From assembly GCA_017852395.1 (NCBI GenBank), contig JAFMLE010000006.1, positions 28,643 to 92,642 on the forward strand: a DNA stretch of 64,000 bases. The letters are read 5' to 3'. The notes under the pieces were generated by a model. That model saw only the letters and a list, made by a program, of their open reading frames with translations, had not been told where the DNA came from and did not search any database. The position numbers were made by a program, and so were the translations under genes. This document shows positions 18,614 through 26,689 of the stretch, piece by piece. Source of the stretch: Flavobacteriaceae bacterium (lineage in GTDB: Bacteria; Bacteroidota; Bacteroidia; Flavobacteriales; Flavobacteriaceae). Positions within the stretch are counted from its first letter, which is position 1; the number at the start of each line of letters is the position of its first letter.

Positions 18614-19894
18614 CTACCCTTTGCTGTCGCTACAATCTTCAATTATGATCCGCTCGATTTTGGTAGACGAAACGGCCTTGATGGTCAACTGGTATTGTTC
18701 TACTTTGATGGTGGTGTTTTTTTCGGGGATTTCTTCGGTATGATAAACAATCAATCCACCTAGGGTTTCATAAAATTCGTTGATGGGGAGTTGTAGGTTG
18801 TACTGTTGGTTGATGTAATCAACTTCGAGACGGGCCGAAAATTCGAAACGGCCATCGCCGAGGTCATTTTCGATATGTTCGATGTGATCGTGTTCGTCTT
18901 CGATTTCACCAAAAAGCTCTTCTACAATATCTTCGAGGGTCACAATACCGGCAGTTCCTCCGTATTCATCAAGGACAACGGCAATGCTTTTGCGTTGTCG
19001 GGTCAGGACTTTTAGCACCTTATTGATGGGCATGGGCTCGGGAACAAATGCTACGGGCAGCAGGGCATGTTTGAGGTTTTTGGGCTTTTTGAACATTTCA
19101 AAAACATGCACATAACCGATGATGTCATCTATAGTTTCTCTAAATACGGGTATTTTGGAAAGTCCCGTAGAGATGAAAAGCTGCTGGAGGTTTTTGATGC
19201 TGGTTTGTTGATCTACAGCAATCACTTCGGCACGAGGGACCATGGCTTCTCGGGCTTTTACTTCTGAAAATTCGAGGGCGTTTTGAAAAATTTGTATTTC
19301 GGCATCTATGTTTTCTTTATCCTTCGTGCGCTCTAGTTGTTCTTCGATGTAGTTGCCCAGTTCGAGTTTTGAAAAAGAAAGTTGTACTTGATCCGTATTT
19401 ACTCTAAAAAAACGTTTTAAAATAGTATCCGTCAAGGCAATTATTGACAGACTTATTGGTGAAAGGATCAGGTAGAAAAATGCCGTTGGAAGTGCCAAAA
19501 CCTTCATAAAGGTATTGGCGTATAGTTGAAAAAAGACCTTGGGCAAAAACTCAGCAGTTAGCAAAATGATTGCAGTCGATAGGAGTGTTTGATAAAGCAA
19601 TAGGGTCAATTCTGTACTTCCTGTAAGATAGGATTGGGCCGTGAGAAGTTGCAAAATTCGGTCGCCCATAAAAATCCCATAGATTACTAATGCGATGTTG
19701 TTGCCCACCAACATACTTGCAATAAATCGTGAAGGATCTTTGGTAAACCATTTTAACAAAAAAGCTGTTATGCCCTTTTGTTGCTTTTCGATTTCAATAA
19801 AAATACGGTTGGACGATACAAAGGCGATCTCCATACCCGAAAAAAAGGCCGACAATACCAAACATGCTACGATGACTATGTCCGTACTTAGCAT
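18614..19894 (-). CDS. CNNM/CorC (TlyC, hemolysin-family) transporter-associated protein
   Basis: A 426-aa membrane protein. A DUF21 domain with about four helices spans residues 1-185 (SAFFSGMEIAFVSSNR near the N terminus), two CBS domains lie at about 205-325 (AMVPRAEVIAVDQQ, VVLDEYGGTAGIVTLEDIVEELFGEIEDE), and a CorC_HlyC domain follows to the C terminus. The family is tied to Mg2+ or Co2+ efflux; the old name hemolysin is misleading. The Flavobacteriia gliding protein GldE has the same domains, so GldE cannot be excluded, but the lptC neighbourhood suggests the housekeeping paralogue. Its ATG overlaps the stop of the preceding small gene by 1 nt (TAATG). Confidence 0.88.
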   Translation of the reverse strand: MLSTDIVIVACLVLSAFFSGMEIAFVSSNRIFIEIEKQQKGITAFLLKWFTKDPSRFIASMLVGNNIALVIYGIFMGDRILQLLTAQSYLTGSTELTLLLYQTLLSTAIILLTAEFLPKVFFQLYANTFMKVLALPTAFFYLILSPISLSIIALTDTILKRFFRVNTDQVQLSFSKLELGNYIEEQLERTKDKENIDAEIQIFQNALEFSEVKAREAMVPRAEVIAVDQQTSIKNLQQLFISTGLSKIPVFRETIDDIIGYVHVFEMFKKPKNLKHALLPVAFVPEPMPINKVLKVLTRQRKSIAVVLDEYGGTAGIVTLEDIVEELFGEIEDEHDHIEHIENDLGDGRFEFSARLEVDYINQQYNLQLPINEFYETLGGLIVYHTEEIPEKNTTIKVEQYQLTIKAVSSTKIERIIIEDCSDSKG

Positions 19895-20088
19895 TAGTCT
19901 TTAGCGCTTCGTTGATTGAATTTTTTTCGATAATGTCTTCTGAATAAGGCCATAAAAATAGATAAGGCACAAAATCCTAAGAACAAATAGGCCCGCTCGG
20001 AGTCATTTCCCCATAACGTAATGGTCTTGTAAAGGGATATAAGGGCGATTACCCAGTATAAGATTTCAGAGATAATAAATGTTTTCAT
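19894..20088 (-). CDS. Small two-helix membrane protein, unknown
   Basis: A 64-aa protein that overlaps lptC by 4 nt upstream and the CNNM gene by 1 nt downstream (TAATG). Two hydrophobic segments (about 4-24 and 34-48) are followed by a very basic tail (RRHYRKKFNQR), giving a cytoplasmic C terminus by the positive-inside rule. I do not recognise a family. Tight coupling on both sides argues that it is a real gene, perhaps an accessory subunit to one of its neighbours. Confidence 0.75.
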   Translation of the reverse strand: MKTFIISEILYWVIALISLYKTITLWGNDSERAYLFLGFCALSIFMALFRRHYRKKFNQRSAKD

Positions 20089-20651
20089 TCTACAGTTGGT
20101 GACGCTTGTTCAGATACGGCAATGGTGCCTGTTAGATTGCCTGTCTGAAAATTAGTAAATTCTTTGTTGGTATCCAACCGGACAGCAGCAATGTCATAGT
20201 CGGTGTCTTTAAATTTGAAGGGTTTTTCGGTAAAAAGCCATTCAGAAGCAGCGTCCCAATACATTTGTGTGGTGGTCAATACCGACCCGTTGTGCGATGC
20301 TAATACGACATGCCCTTGTAGATCAATAATTTTAGTGGCCGTGTATAGAATTCCATAATCGGCGGTCAAGGTGTTTTCGTTGTTGTTTTCGTCATAAAAT
20401 ACAACATTGAGACCTTCGGGAAATTCGGCGTATTGAAATGACAGATTGGTATAATCTACGTGTTTGGGTGCAGTTAGTACGGCCTTGATTTTTAGTGAAT
20501 CGGTATAGACCATCCGTATGTTTTCTGCGGTACCGACCGGTTCATTTTTAAAACGGTTGATGTCATTGAACACCGTTGTGCCGTCTTCACAAGAAAAAAA
20601 GAGGCTTGTTGCAACAACAAGCCCCAGAAATTGTATGTATGACCGTGTCAT
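20085..20651 (-). CDS. lptC: LptC, periplasmic LPS-transport protein (lipoprotein form)
   Basis: A 188-aa protein with a lipobox ending in SLFFSC (C21), then a single LptC-like beta-jellyroll: repeated beta strands with LTADYGILYTATKIIDLQGHVVLA and a C-terminal NLTGTI. LptC connects the LptFGB ABC extractor with the LptA bridge. E. coli LptC has a membrane helix instead; a lipid anchor is common in Bacteroidota. It overlaps the upstream TPR gene by 1 nt and the downstream 64-aa gene by 4 nt. The call rests on the fold pattern and context. Confidence 0.82.
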   Translation of the reverse strand: MTRSYIQFLGLVVATSLFFSCEDGTTVFNDINRFKNEPVGTAENIRMVYTDSLKIKAVLTAPKHVDYTNLSFQYAEFPEGLNVVFYDENNNENTLTADYGILYTATKIIDLQGHVVLASHNGSVLTTTQMYWDAASEWLFTEKPFKFKDTDYDIAAVRLDTNKEFTNFQTGNLTGTIAVSEQASPTVE

Positions 20652-22039
20652 TAAAGTTTAGGAACGGTAACACTACCTCCAATCCAACAACTAAATGTAA
20701 TGACCTGTCCTTCGTTGCCTTCGGTAAAAATATCGGTCTTGCTGGGTGCTCTTCCCATATAACTTTCGGCTGTTTTGTCCGCCAAACTTTTAATGGATGC
20801 ATCTACAGCTCCTGCTTTGCGAGCCATTTCTGCAGCTTTCCAATAGACTGCTCTTTTTTCAAATTGGGTATTTCCACAGTCGTTCGCGCTGCTGGCATAT
20901 AGGTTGGCAATTAAGAGATAGCAGTTTCCAAAAGAGGGTTGGTAGCTCAATGCCTTTTGTGCATAACTACGTGCAGAAGATTTGCGCCCTGCATTTTTGA
21001 ATTTGATCGCGATTTTATAAAGGATTTTAGCTTTCCGATAATTATCCGTTTCTAAAGCGATTGATTCTTCATAATATTTTAGTGCGTCTTCACTATTGCC
21101 GCTCTTGTCATTTAATAAACCAAGGTAGTACGCTGAGTCAGCAGAGGGGTCTAGGTTGTGAAGTGCTTCAACTAGCGTTACAAATAAGGGATCATCAGAA
21201 CATTCTTTACCATCCATTCTGCTGGCAGCTCTCTTGAGCCATACTGCATCGGTTTTATTTGCTTCAAAGTTGCGTTGATATAGGGGTACTAAATTTTCGC
21301 AAGTGGCTTCTTGGGCAATAATGGCATCAAGGTTGGAGATGTAGGTACCGATCGCTTTTGAATTGATTTCATACACCTTCTTATTGCGGGTTTCTCTAGA
21401 AGTCAGTGCGGTTCCTGCGTCTTCTTTAGTAAGGATTTTATCGAGCTGCTTAGACAAATTTGTGCTCTCGAGTTCAAATTTTTCAGAAACCTCTTCGTAC
21501 TTGTTAAACAGCTGTTCCATACTTACATTGGCATTGGCAGCTTTGTACATGTCATAGAGTGTTTTGAAGTAATTGTACAAATGTTTGGGATTGGTAAAAC
21601 TTTCTGAATCTTCGGTGAATGCTTTATCAAAGCTTTGATAGACTTCTTCGAGTGATCCCATTTCATAATCCAACATCGATTGTGCTTTTTTGCTTAGAAT
21701 CTCCCCCACTTTATTGACGTTTCTTCGGGTTGGGAAATTGGTTACCCATTCGTCATACAATGCAAGAAGATCACTTTTGATTGCCGCTTTGTCAGCATCG
21801 GCGGCATTTTCTAACCGATCTGATAAGATTTTTTCACCATAAGAATATATGGCTACGTTGAGTGTAGGACATTGCTTTCTGACCTTTTGCCATGGCTCAT
21901 AGGCTGCTGTATAATTTTTGACTTTTGCGTATTCTGCAAAAATGGACAAGTTTTGCAAACACTCTTCATTGGATTGTGCATTGACGAGTGTTCCACTTAA
22001 AAAAATGAATCCTAATACAAGTTGTAGTGCTCTTTTCAT
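20651..22039 (-). CDS. Secreted tetratricopeptide-repeat protein
   Basis: A 462-aa protein with a signal peptide (residues 1-21, ending LVNAQ). The body is all-helical. TPR units are clearest at about 300-400 (AYYLGLLNDKSGNSEDALKYYEESIALE; KILYKIAIKFKNAGRKSSARSYAQKALSYQP). The C-terminal 45 residues are not TPR and end in a short hydrophobic stretch. It probably serves as a periplasmic scaffold. It is 10 nt from the outer-membrane protein gene upstream and overlaps lptC by 1 nt, which suggests an envelope-assembly role, though the function is unknown. Confidence 0.85.
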   Translation of the reverse strand: MKRALQLVLGFIFLSGTLVNAQSNEECLQNLSIFAEYAKVKNYTAAYEPWQKVRKQCPTLNVAIYSYGEKILSDRLENAADADKAAIKSDLLALYDEWVTNFPTRRNVNKVGEILSKKAQSMLDYEMGSLEEVYQSFDKAFTEDSESFTNPKHLYNYFKTLYDMYKAANANVSMEQLFNKYEEVSEKFELESTNLSKQLDKILTKEDAGTALTSRETRNKKVYEINSKAIGTYISNLDAIIAQEATCENLVPLYQRNFEANKTDAVWLKRAASRMDGKECSDDPLFVTLVEALHNLDPSADSAYYLGLLNDKSGNSEDALKYYEESIALETDNYRKAKILYKIAIKFKNAGRKSSARSYAQKALSYQPSFGNCYLLIANLYASSANDCGNTQFEKRAVYWKAAEMARKAGAVDASIKSLADKTAESYMGRAPSKTDIFTEGNEGQVITFSCWIGGSVTVPKL

Positions 22040-22049
22040 TTGCTTTTTA

Positions 22050-23303
22050 TTAGTTGAATTTTCTTTTTATAAACCAAATATCATTTAGAGAAAATCCGAC
22101 CAGTATGGCCCAATAATTCTCTTTAATTAGATCATTTTCAAAAGTTCCTCTTCGGCCAAATTCTAAACCGATGTTAACGTTTGAAAATTGTTGTAATGGT
22201 AAACCTACTCCAAAAGATATGCCACTTTCTTTAAGCGTGTTTCCATTGACGACCAATCCAGTAGTAGAACTTCTAAATCCAGCTCTATAAACGATTCGTT
22301 TATAATAGCTGGTCAACGATCCATATTCTGGCAGATAGAAACCGCCTAAAGCGAATGTATTTCCATCTGTGTAGGTTACATTAGAAACGGATGTAAAATC
22401 GTTTTTGAATCCAGCACTTGCGCTTTGCGTGTATTGACCGCCCAAAAACCATTTTTTATCCTTTCCAAGGCCCAGTCCAAAAGTAGTGTTTTTTGGTAAA
22501 TTTAACGTGGTTTCGTCGAGGCCATCGGCTTTGAGATCAATTTCTTCAAAATCCCCTAAATCTTGGGTGTTGTTTGAACGGGTATAAAAGAGCTGAGCAT
22601 TTTGAGAATAGATTGTTGCCTTGGGCGTGTAGCTGGCATAGGCATGAAACTCATACGATTTGACAGGTATTTTTAGATTTGCGGCGTACTTGAAGCTAAT
22701 TCCTGAAAGGCTAGAATTGCTTTCAAAATAAGAAGATCGCTCAATTCCTTCGATTTGTTTGGAATTGCGGAAGGTCAAATTTCCAAAACCATAATTGAGA
22801 GTGGCCCCAATTGAGAAATAGCGAAACAAAGGCATTCCGATAGACAAAAAGGCTTGATTGAGGCCTCCCTCGCCTTCAAAACGATTAAATACATTAGGAG
22901 TTACCGACTCATCAATGACTTGTAAACGGTAGCCAAGTGAGCTGTAGGGTTTTAAGCCAAAGCCGAAGCCAAATTTTCCGGTTGGGATATTGATTGCCAA
23001 ATAATCGAGGGCTCCGGTGGCGATGCGGTTTTTTTCGGTAGGCGATTTGAGTGTGGTATTTTTATAATTGACACCAACAAGATAATTTGTTGTCTTTAGG
23101 GTACCATAGCCTGCCGGATTGCTCAAATTGACGTGAATGGAGTCGTTGTAGACCTCAAGTCCACCCATGGCTCGGTTGAGATGATTGCCTCTAAAAGTTA
23201 TCTCGCCAAACCCCCCAAAAGAATACGGTGAACCTGTGCCGGTCTGCGCGATTGCAGTCGTACTCCATAAGACCAAAAAGAAACACCAAATGTGTCGGAT
23301 CAT
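22050..23303 (-). CDS. Outer-membrane beta-barrel protein
   Basis: A 417-aa protein with a signal peptide (residues 1-19, ending AIAQ) and many alternating beta strands rich in Gly, Tyr, Ser and Asn. The start GTGSPYSFGGFGEI...AMGGLEVYNDS...NLSNPAGYG is typical of a Bacteroidota barrel group related to FadL/PorV-like proteins. The C-terminal strand ends near residue 417. It overlaps coaX by 4 nt. No ligand or substrate can be assigned; partner roles with the adjacent TPR protein are possible. Confidence 0.85.
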   Translation of the reverse strand: MIRHIWCFFLVLWSTTAIAQTGTGSPYSFGGFGEITFRGNHLNRAMGGLEVYNDSIHVNLSNPAGYGTLKTTNYLVGVNYKNTTLKSPTEKNRIATGALDYLAINIPTGKFGFGFGLKPYSSLGYRLQVIDESVTPNVFNRFEGEGGLNQAFLSIGMPLFRYFSIGATLNYGFGNLTFRNSKQIEGIERSSYFESNSSLSGISFKYAANLKIPVKSYEFHAYASYTPKATIYSQNAQLFYTRSNNTQDLGDFEEIDLKADGLDETTLNLPKNTTFGLGLGKDKKWFLGGQYTQSASAGFKNDFTSVSNVTYTDGNTFALGGFYLPEYGSLTSYYKRIVYRAGFRSSTTGLVVNGNTLKESGISFGVGLPLQQFSNVNIGLEFGRRGTFENDLIKENYWAILVGFSLNDIWFIKRKFN

Positions 23304-24034
23304 AGCACTTTGTTAAGTGTCCAAATTTTATATAACCCTAGAGCTAAGAAATTTGGCTGCGCAAATATGGCTTTTTTTATTTTTTCTGACAACTTCTGAG
23401 CGTCTCCTCCGCTTAAAATTACTGTTAAAGTTGGCGCAATTTTAGTATAATAAGCAATTTGTCCTTCTATTTCGGAGAGAATACCATAAAAGACTCCGGC
23501 ATGGATCGCTTCATTGGTAGATGTTCCTGTGGGTGAATTGGACACTTCAAAATCAAGTAACGGTAGCTTACCTGTTTGCTGATGGAGTGCGCGATAACGC
23601 ATCGCAAAACCAGGACTAATGGCCCCGCCATGGTGTACTTGTGAGGCGTCCATAAAATCGTAGGTAATGCAAGTTCCTAAATCAATCAATAAAAAGGGGT
23701 TGTTTTGAAACTGTTCTTGACCTGCTGCAAGCAATGCGATTCGATCTTGCCCAAGTGTGGCTGGGGTGGTATAAGTAGTTTTGAACGGCAACTGCAAAGA
23801 CTGTGCATGCATCAGCAATAACGGAGATTGAAAATACTGCACCCACTCCTTTTCATCCAATAAACCTCGAACATCGGAGGCTACGGTCTGATGGATTTTT
23901 GGAAATCGATTAAAAATTTTTTGTATTTCAGACCAAAAGTCTGTAGGATCGATACGTCCTTCAGCAATGAATTGGTCCGCATTTAAAACAAAATATTTTA
24001 GAACGGTATTGCCAAAATCGAGGAGAAGAAGCAC
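23300..24034 (-). CDS. coaX: Type III pantothenate kinase
   Basis: A 244-aa kinase for the first step of coenzyme A synthesis (pantothenate to 4'-phosphopantothenate), of the ASKHA fold. Visible motifs are the P loop DFGNT near the N terminus, LLIDLGTCITYDF (second Asp), GGAISPGF and TGTSTNEAIHAG. I choose GTG at 24034 because it puts the first Asp at residue 6, as in known CoaX. An in-frame TTG at 24055 exists but lies within TATTTTTG, a good -7 box read on this strand (24053-24060). It leads the seven-gene minus-strand run. Confidence 0.9.
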   Translation of the reverse strand: MLLLLDFGNTVLKYFVLNADQFIAEGRIDPTDFWSEIQKIFNRFPKIHQTVASDVRGLLDEKEWVQYFQSPLLLMHAQSLQLPFKTTYTTPATLGQDRIALLAAGQEQFQNNPFLLIDLGTCITYDFMDASQVHHGGAISPGFAMRYRALHQQTGKLPLLDFEVSNSPTGTSTNEAIHAGVFYGILSEIEGQIAYYTKIAPTLTVILSGGDAQKLSEKIKKAIFAQPNFLALGLYKIWTLNKVL

Positions 24035-24085
24035 ATTTAATCGTTTGTGCTTCAAAAATAGCGAAACATTTTTAGAGAAAATGAT

Positions 24086-24116
24086 TTGTGGGGAAATAAA
24101 AAGGCGATTATATTTG
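24086..24116 (+). promoter_or_regulatory. Promoter of tRNA-Phe
   Basis: TTG (24086-24088), 20 nt, then TATATTTG (24109-24116), a full match to the Bacteroidota consensus, ending 14 nt before the mature tRNA. Confidence 0.75.
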
Positions 24117-24130
24117 CGCCTACTATCGGA

Positions 24131-24203
24131 GGTACCTTAGCTCAGTTGGTAGAGCAAAGGACTGAAAATCCTTGTGTCCCTGGTTCGATTCCTGGAGGTA
24201 CCA
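24131..24203 (+). tRNA. tRNA-Phe (GAA)
   Basis: A 73-nt cloverleaf. The acceptor arms GGTACCT and AGGTACC pair fully; the anticodon stem AAGGA/TCCTT holds loop CTGAAAA with anticodon GAA; the T arm is CCTGG-TTCGATT-CCTGG; the discriminator is A. The 3' CCA is not encoded (CAA follows the discriminator). Confidence 0.98.
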
Positions 24204-24209
24204 CAACCT

Positions 24210-24249
24210 AAACCCACTTTAGCTTTTTTAAAAGATTTGGTGGGTTTTT
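24210..24249 (+). terminator. Terminator after tRNA-Phe
   Basis: Arms AAACCCAC (24210-24217) and GTGGGTTT (24240-24247) pair over 8 bp and run into a T tract ending at 24249. The inner loop can form a second small stem (CTTTT/AAAAG). From 24250 to the rmuC stop I see nothing else. Confidence 0.7.
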
Positions 24250-24364
24250 CTTTTGTATACCGTAAGTCTTACTCGTCCTTTCTTTATTGGACCCAATATT
24301 TATAGCGAAGCGTTTCGTCTTTGGGCAAGTCAAGTGGCCTGATGGCTCATACGACTGATGAAAC

Positions 24365-25657
24365 TTAGGATTCGTCAAAGGGCAAAATGTGTTCTTGTGA
24401 GGTGCTTTCTTGGGGTTTTGGAGTGTCAATTTGTTCTACTTTTCGCAATTTGGCAAGCATCATTCGGGTACGGGTGGTGACCAATTTGTTAATCTCTTGA
24501 TCGGCTTCATTGATTTTTTTCTGGGCTTTTTCTAAAACCGTTCCAAAGGCACTAAACTCTTTTTTGACAGCGGCAAGGACTTCCCAGACTTCACTGCTCC
24601 TTTTTTGTATGGCCAGTGTTTTAAAGCCCATTTGCAAACTATTGAGCATGGCTGCCAGTGTAGTAGGTCCGGTGATGACAATTTTATATTCGCGCTGGAG
24701 TTGGGCGATGAGGTCTGCATGGCGCACAATTTCGGCGTAAAGTCCTTCTATGGGTAAAAACATGATTCCAAAATCTGTGGTGTGGGGTGGATCAATGTAT
24801 TTTTGAGCGATGTCTCTAGCAAATTTTTTGACGCTCTGAAGCAACGCTCTAACACATTGCTCGACTTCAATGGCATCGCCTTTATCGTAGGCTGCTTGGA
24901 GCCGCATATAGTCTTCTTGGGGAAATTTTGCGTCGATTGGTAAATACACGGGCTCGTTGGCGTTGCTTTTACCGGGTAGTTTTATGGCAAATTCGACATG
25001 GGCCTCTGATCCTCGTTTGGTTTTTACATTGCTTTCGTATTGTTCGGGAGCAAGAATTTGTTCTAAAATATTTCCCAATTGAATTTCGCCTAAAACCCCA
25101 CGTGTTTTAACGTTGCTCAATACCTTTTTGAGGTCGCCCACTCCGGCTGCTAGATGTTGCATTTCTCCCAAGCCTTTTTGGACCTTAAGTAATTGTTGGG
25201 TGACAATTTCAAATGATTTTCCGAGGCGTTCTTCTAGGGTTTTATGCAGTTTTTCATCTACGGTTTCGCGCATTTTTTCTAAACGTAACTCGGTGGTTTT
25301 GACCAACTCGTCTTGTTTGAGGCTCATGGCTTCAAACTTTTGTTTTTGCAGTTCGTTAAATTCTTTGACGTTTTTTGAAAACGCTTCTTGAAAATCTTTT
25401 AGCGTCAAGCGTTGTTCTTCACGATCCTCTTTGGCTTTTTTAAGGAGTGATTCTGTTAGACGTTCGATACTCTGTGTAAATTCGATACGATTTTCTCTAA
25501 AGTTTTTGGCGAGTTCTTCACGATGTAGGTTGAATTCCAAGCGCAAAATTTCTTTTATATCTTCTTTTGGATTGACGGTGTTTTTGCGAAGTTGCATGGC
25601 CATCCAAACCAATAGTGCCAATGCCAGTACCGAGAGTATAAGAAGCAGGTTTTCCAT
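24365..25657 (-). CDS. rmuC: RmuC family protein
   Basis: A 430-aa protein: N-terminal membrane helix (residues 2-20), coiled coil with many Glu/Lys/Arg (about 25-160), then the RmuC nuclease-like domain (about 190-400) with KTRGVLGEIQLGNIL and the conserved LPIDAKFPQEDY. RmuC limits recombination at inverted repeats in E. coli and is predicted to have a restriction-endonuclease-like fold (D-x-K seen as IDAKFP). An in-frame ATG at 25672 would add five residues; 25657 puts the membrane helix directly at the N terminus. It begins 16 nt after the phosphatase gene. Confidence 0.92.
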   Translation of the reverse strand: MENLLLILSVLALALLVWMAMQLRKNTVNPKEDIKEILRLEFNLHREELAKNFRENRIEFTQSIERLTESLLKKAKEDREEQRLTLKDFQEAFSKNVKEFNELQKQKFEAMSLKQDELVKTTELRLEKMRETVDEKLHKTLEERLGKSFEIVTQQLLKVQKGLGEMQHLAAGVGDLKKVLSNVKTRGVLGEIQLGNILEQILAPEQYESNVKTKRGSEAHVEFAIKLPGKSNANEPVYLPIDAKFPQEDYMRLQAAYDKGDAIEVEQCVRALLQSVKKFARDIAQKYIDPPHTTDFGIMFLPIEGLYAEIVRHADLIAQLQREYKIVITGPTTLAAMLNSLQMGFKTLAIQKRSSEVWEVLAAVKKEFSAFGTVLEKAQKKINEADQEINKLVTTRTRMMLAKLRKVEQIDTPKPQESTSQEHILPFDES

Positions 25658-25673
25658 GAAAGAAAGGTACAAA

Positions 25674-26678
25674 TTATTCTAGGTAAATCGTATGCGAATA
25701 TAAACGACTTCCACGTGCCCCCAAGAGTTCAAGATGCAATTGTCTTTGAGGCCAATCAAATCTTAAAATACCAAAATTGCGTTTGACCACCAATGGGCTG
25801 ATGCGATGGGGGTTAAATTCTTCTTGCAAAACGTCATAAGAATGGGTGATCCCACTCGAAGTAAAATCATAAATTATTTTATCTGCAGGGGTTTTGGATG
25901 CGGACAGTTCTGCAATATGTCGATCGCCACTTAAGAAAATGGGATTTTTTACCTGATGGGTATCCAGCAGGTTTAGCAGGGTTTGTTTTGCTTGGGGAAA
26001 ATTGGACCATTTTTCATAGGGGTGTTGATCAGATAAAAATTGAATCCCCGTGCCGATCAGATGCACCTCTGCATCGCTTTTTGATAAAAGATCATTGAGC
26101 CACTCCCATTGGTCTGGGCCAAGAAGCGATCCTTGATTGGGCAAATAGCGTTGTTCTGAAGTAGTGTCAGGCACATAGGGCTCTTTAAAATAGCGGTTGT
26201 CAAGTAAAATAAGTAGTACTTTTTGTGTTCCCTGGCCAAAAGTATAGGCTTGGTATACCCCTGCTCTTTGCCGTACGGGATGCTGTTCCTCAAGTTCCAA
26301 AAATTGGAGCAACAGGGCCTTACTTTCGTCTTTATAAGCATAGCCACTTCCTCCATCATTGGGCCCATAGTCATGGTCGTCCCAAATACCAAAAACATGG
26401 GCCTTTTGTTTGAGTATTTGATAATCTGGATTGGCCTTTTGCTTGTTATATCGCGCTTCTAGGTCTTCTAGTTCATTAGCGGACCCGTAAACAATGTCTC
26501 CAAGCCAAAGCCAAGCGTCGGGATCTTGATCGGCAATGGTTTTCCAAACCAAAGGATCTATGGATGTTTTGTTACACGATCCAAATGCAAGTTTTTGAAG
26601 CGATGCTTGGTAGTTGATGTCTTGAGCATGAAGTAATCCGCCGCAGATAATAAAAAAAATAAGTCCAAACCTCATCAT
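25674..26678 (-). CDS. PhoD-like alkaline phosphatase/phosphodiesterase
   Basis: A 334-aa secreted metallophosphatase with a signal peptide (residues 1-18, ending LLHAQ). Expected motifs are FGSCNK (start of the PhoD domain), WLWLGDIVYG (metal Asp), WDDHDYGPND and LSGDRHIAEL. No Tat twin-arginine is seen. It would hydrolyse phosphomonoesters or diesters in the periplasm; many such proteins scavenge phosphate, but no Pho box or other phosphate gene is seen here. It lies 11 nt downstream of acs and just before rmuC on the same strand. Confidence 0.9.
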   Translation of the reverse strand: MMRFGLIFFIICGGLLHAQDINYQASLQKLAFGSCNKTSIDPLVWKTIADQDPDAWLWLGDIVYGSANELEDLEARYNKQKANPDYQILKQKAHVFGIWDDHDYGPNDGGSGYAYKDESKALLLQFLELEEQHPVRQRAGVYQAYTFGQGTQKVLLILLDNRYFKEPYVPDTTSEQRYLPNQGSLLGPDQWEWLNDLLSKSDAEVHLIGTGIQFLSDQHPYEKWSNFPQAKQTLLNLLDTHQVKNPIFLSGDRHIAELSASKTPADKIIYDFTSSGITHSYDVLQEEFNPHRISPLVVKRNFGILRFDWPQRQLHLELLGARGSRLYSHTIYLE

Positions 26679-26689
26679 TGACCTTTGAG

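Noticed and set aside
18357..18743. 128-aa plus-strand frame across the gap between the foldase and CNNM genes
   Set aside because: Both ends are antisense to real genes and the middle covers the hairpin; no start signal or family likeness.
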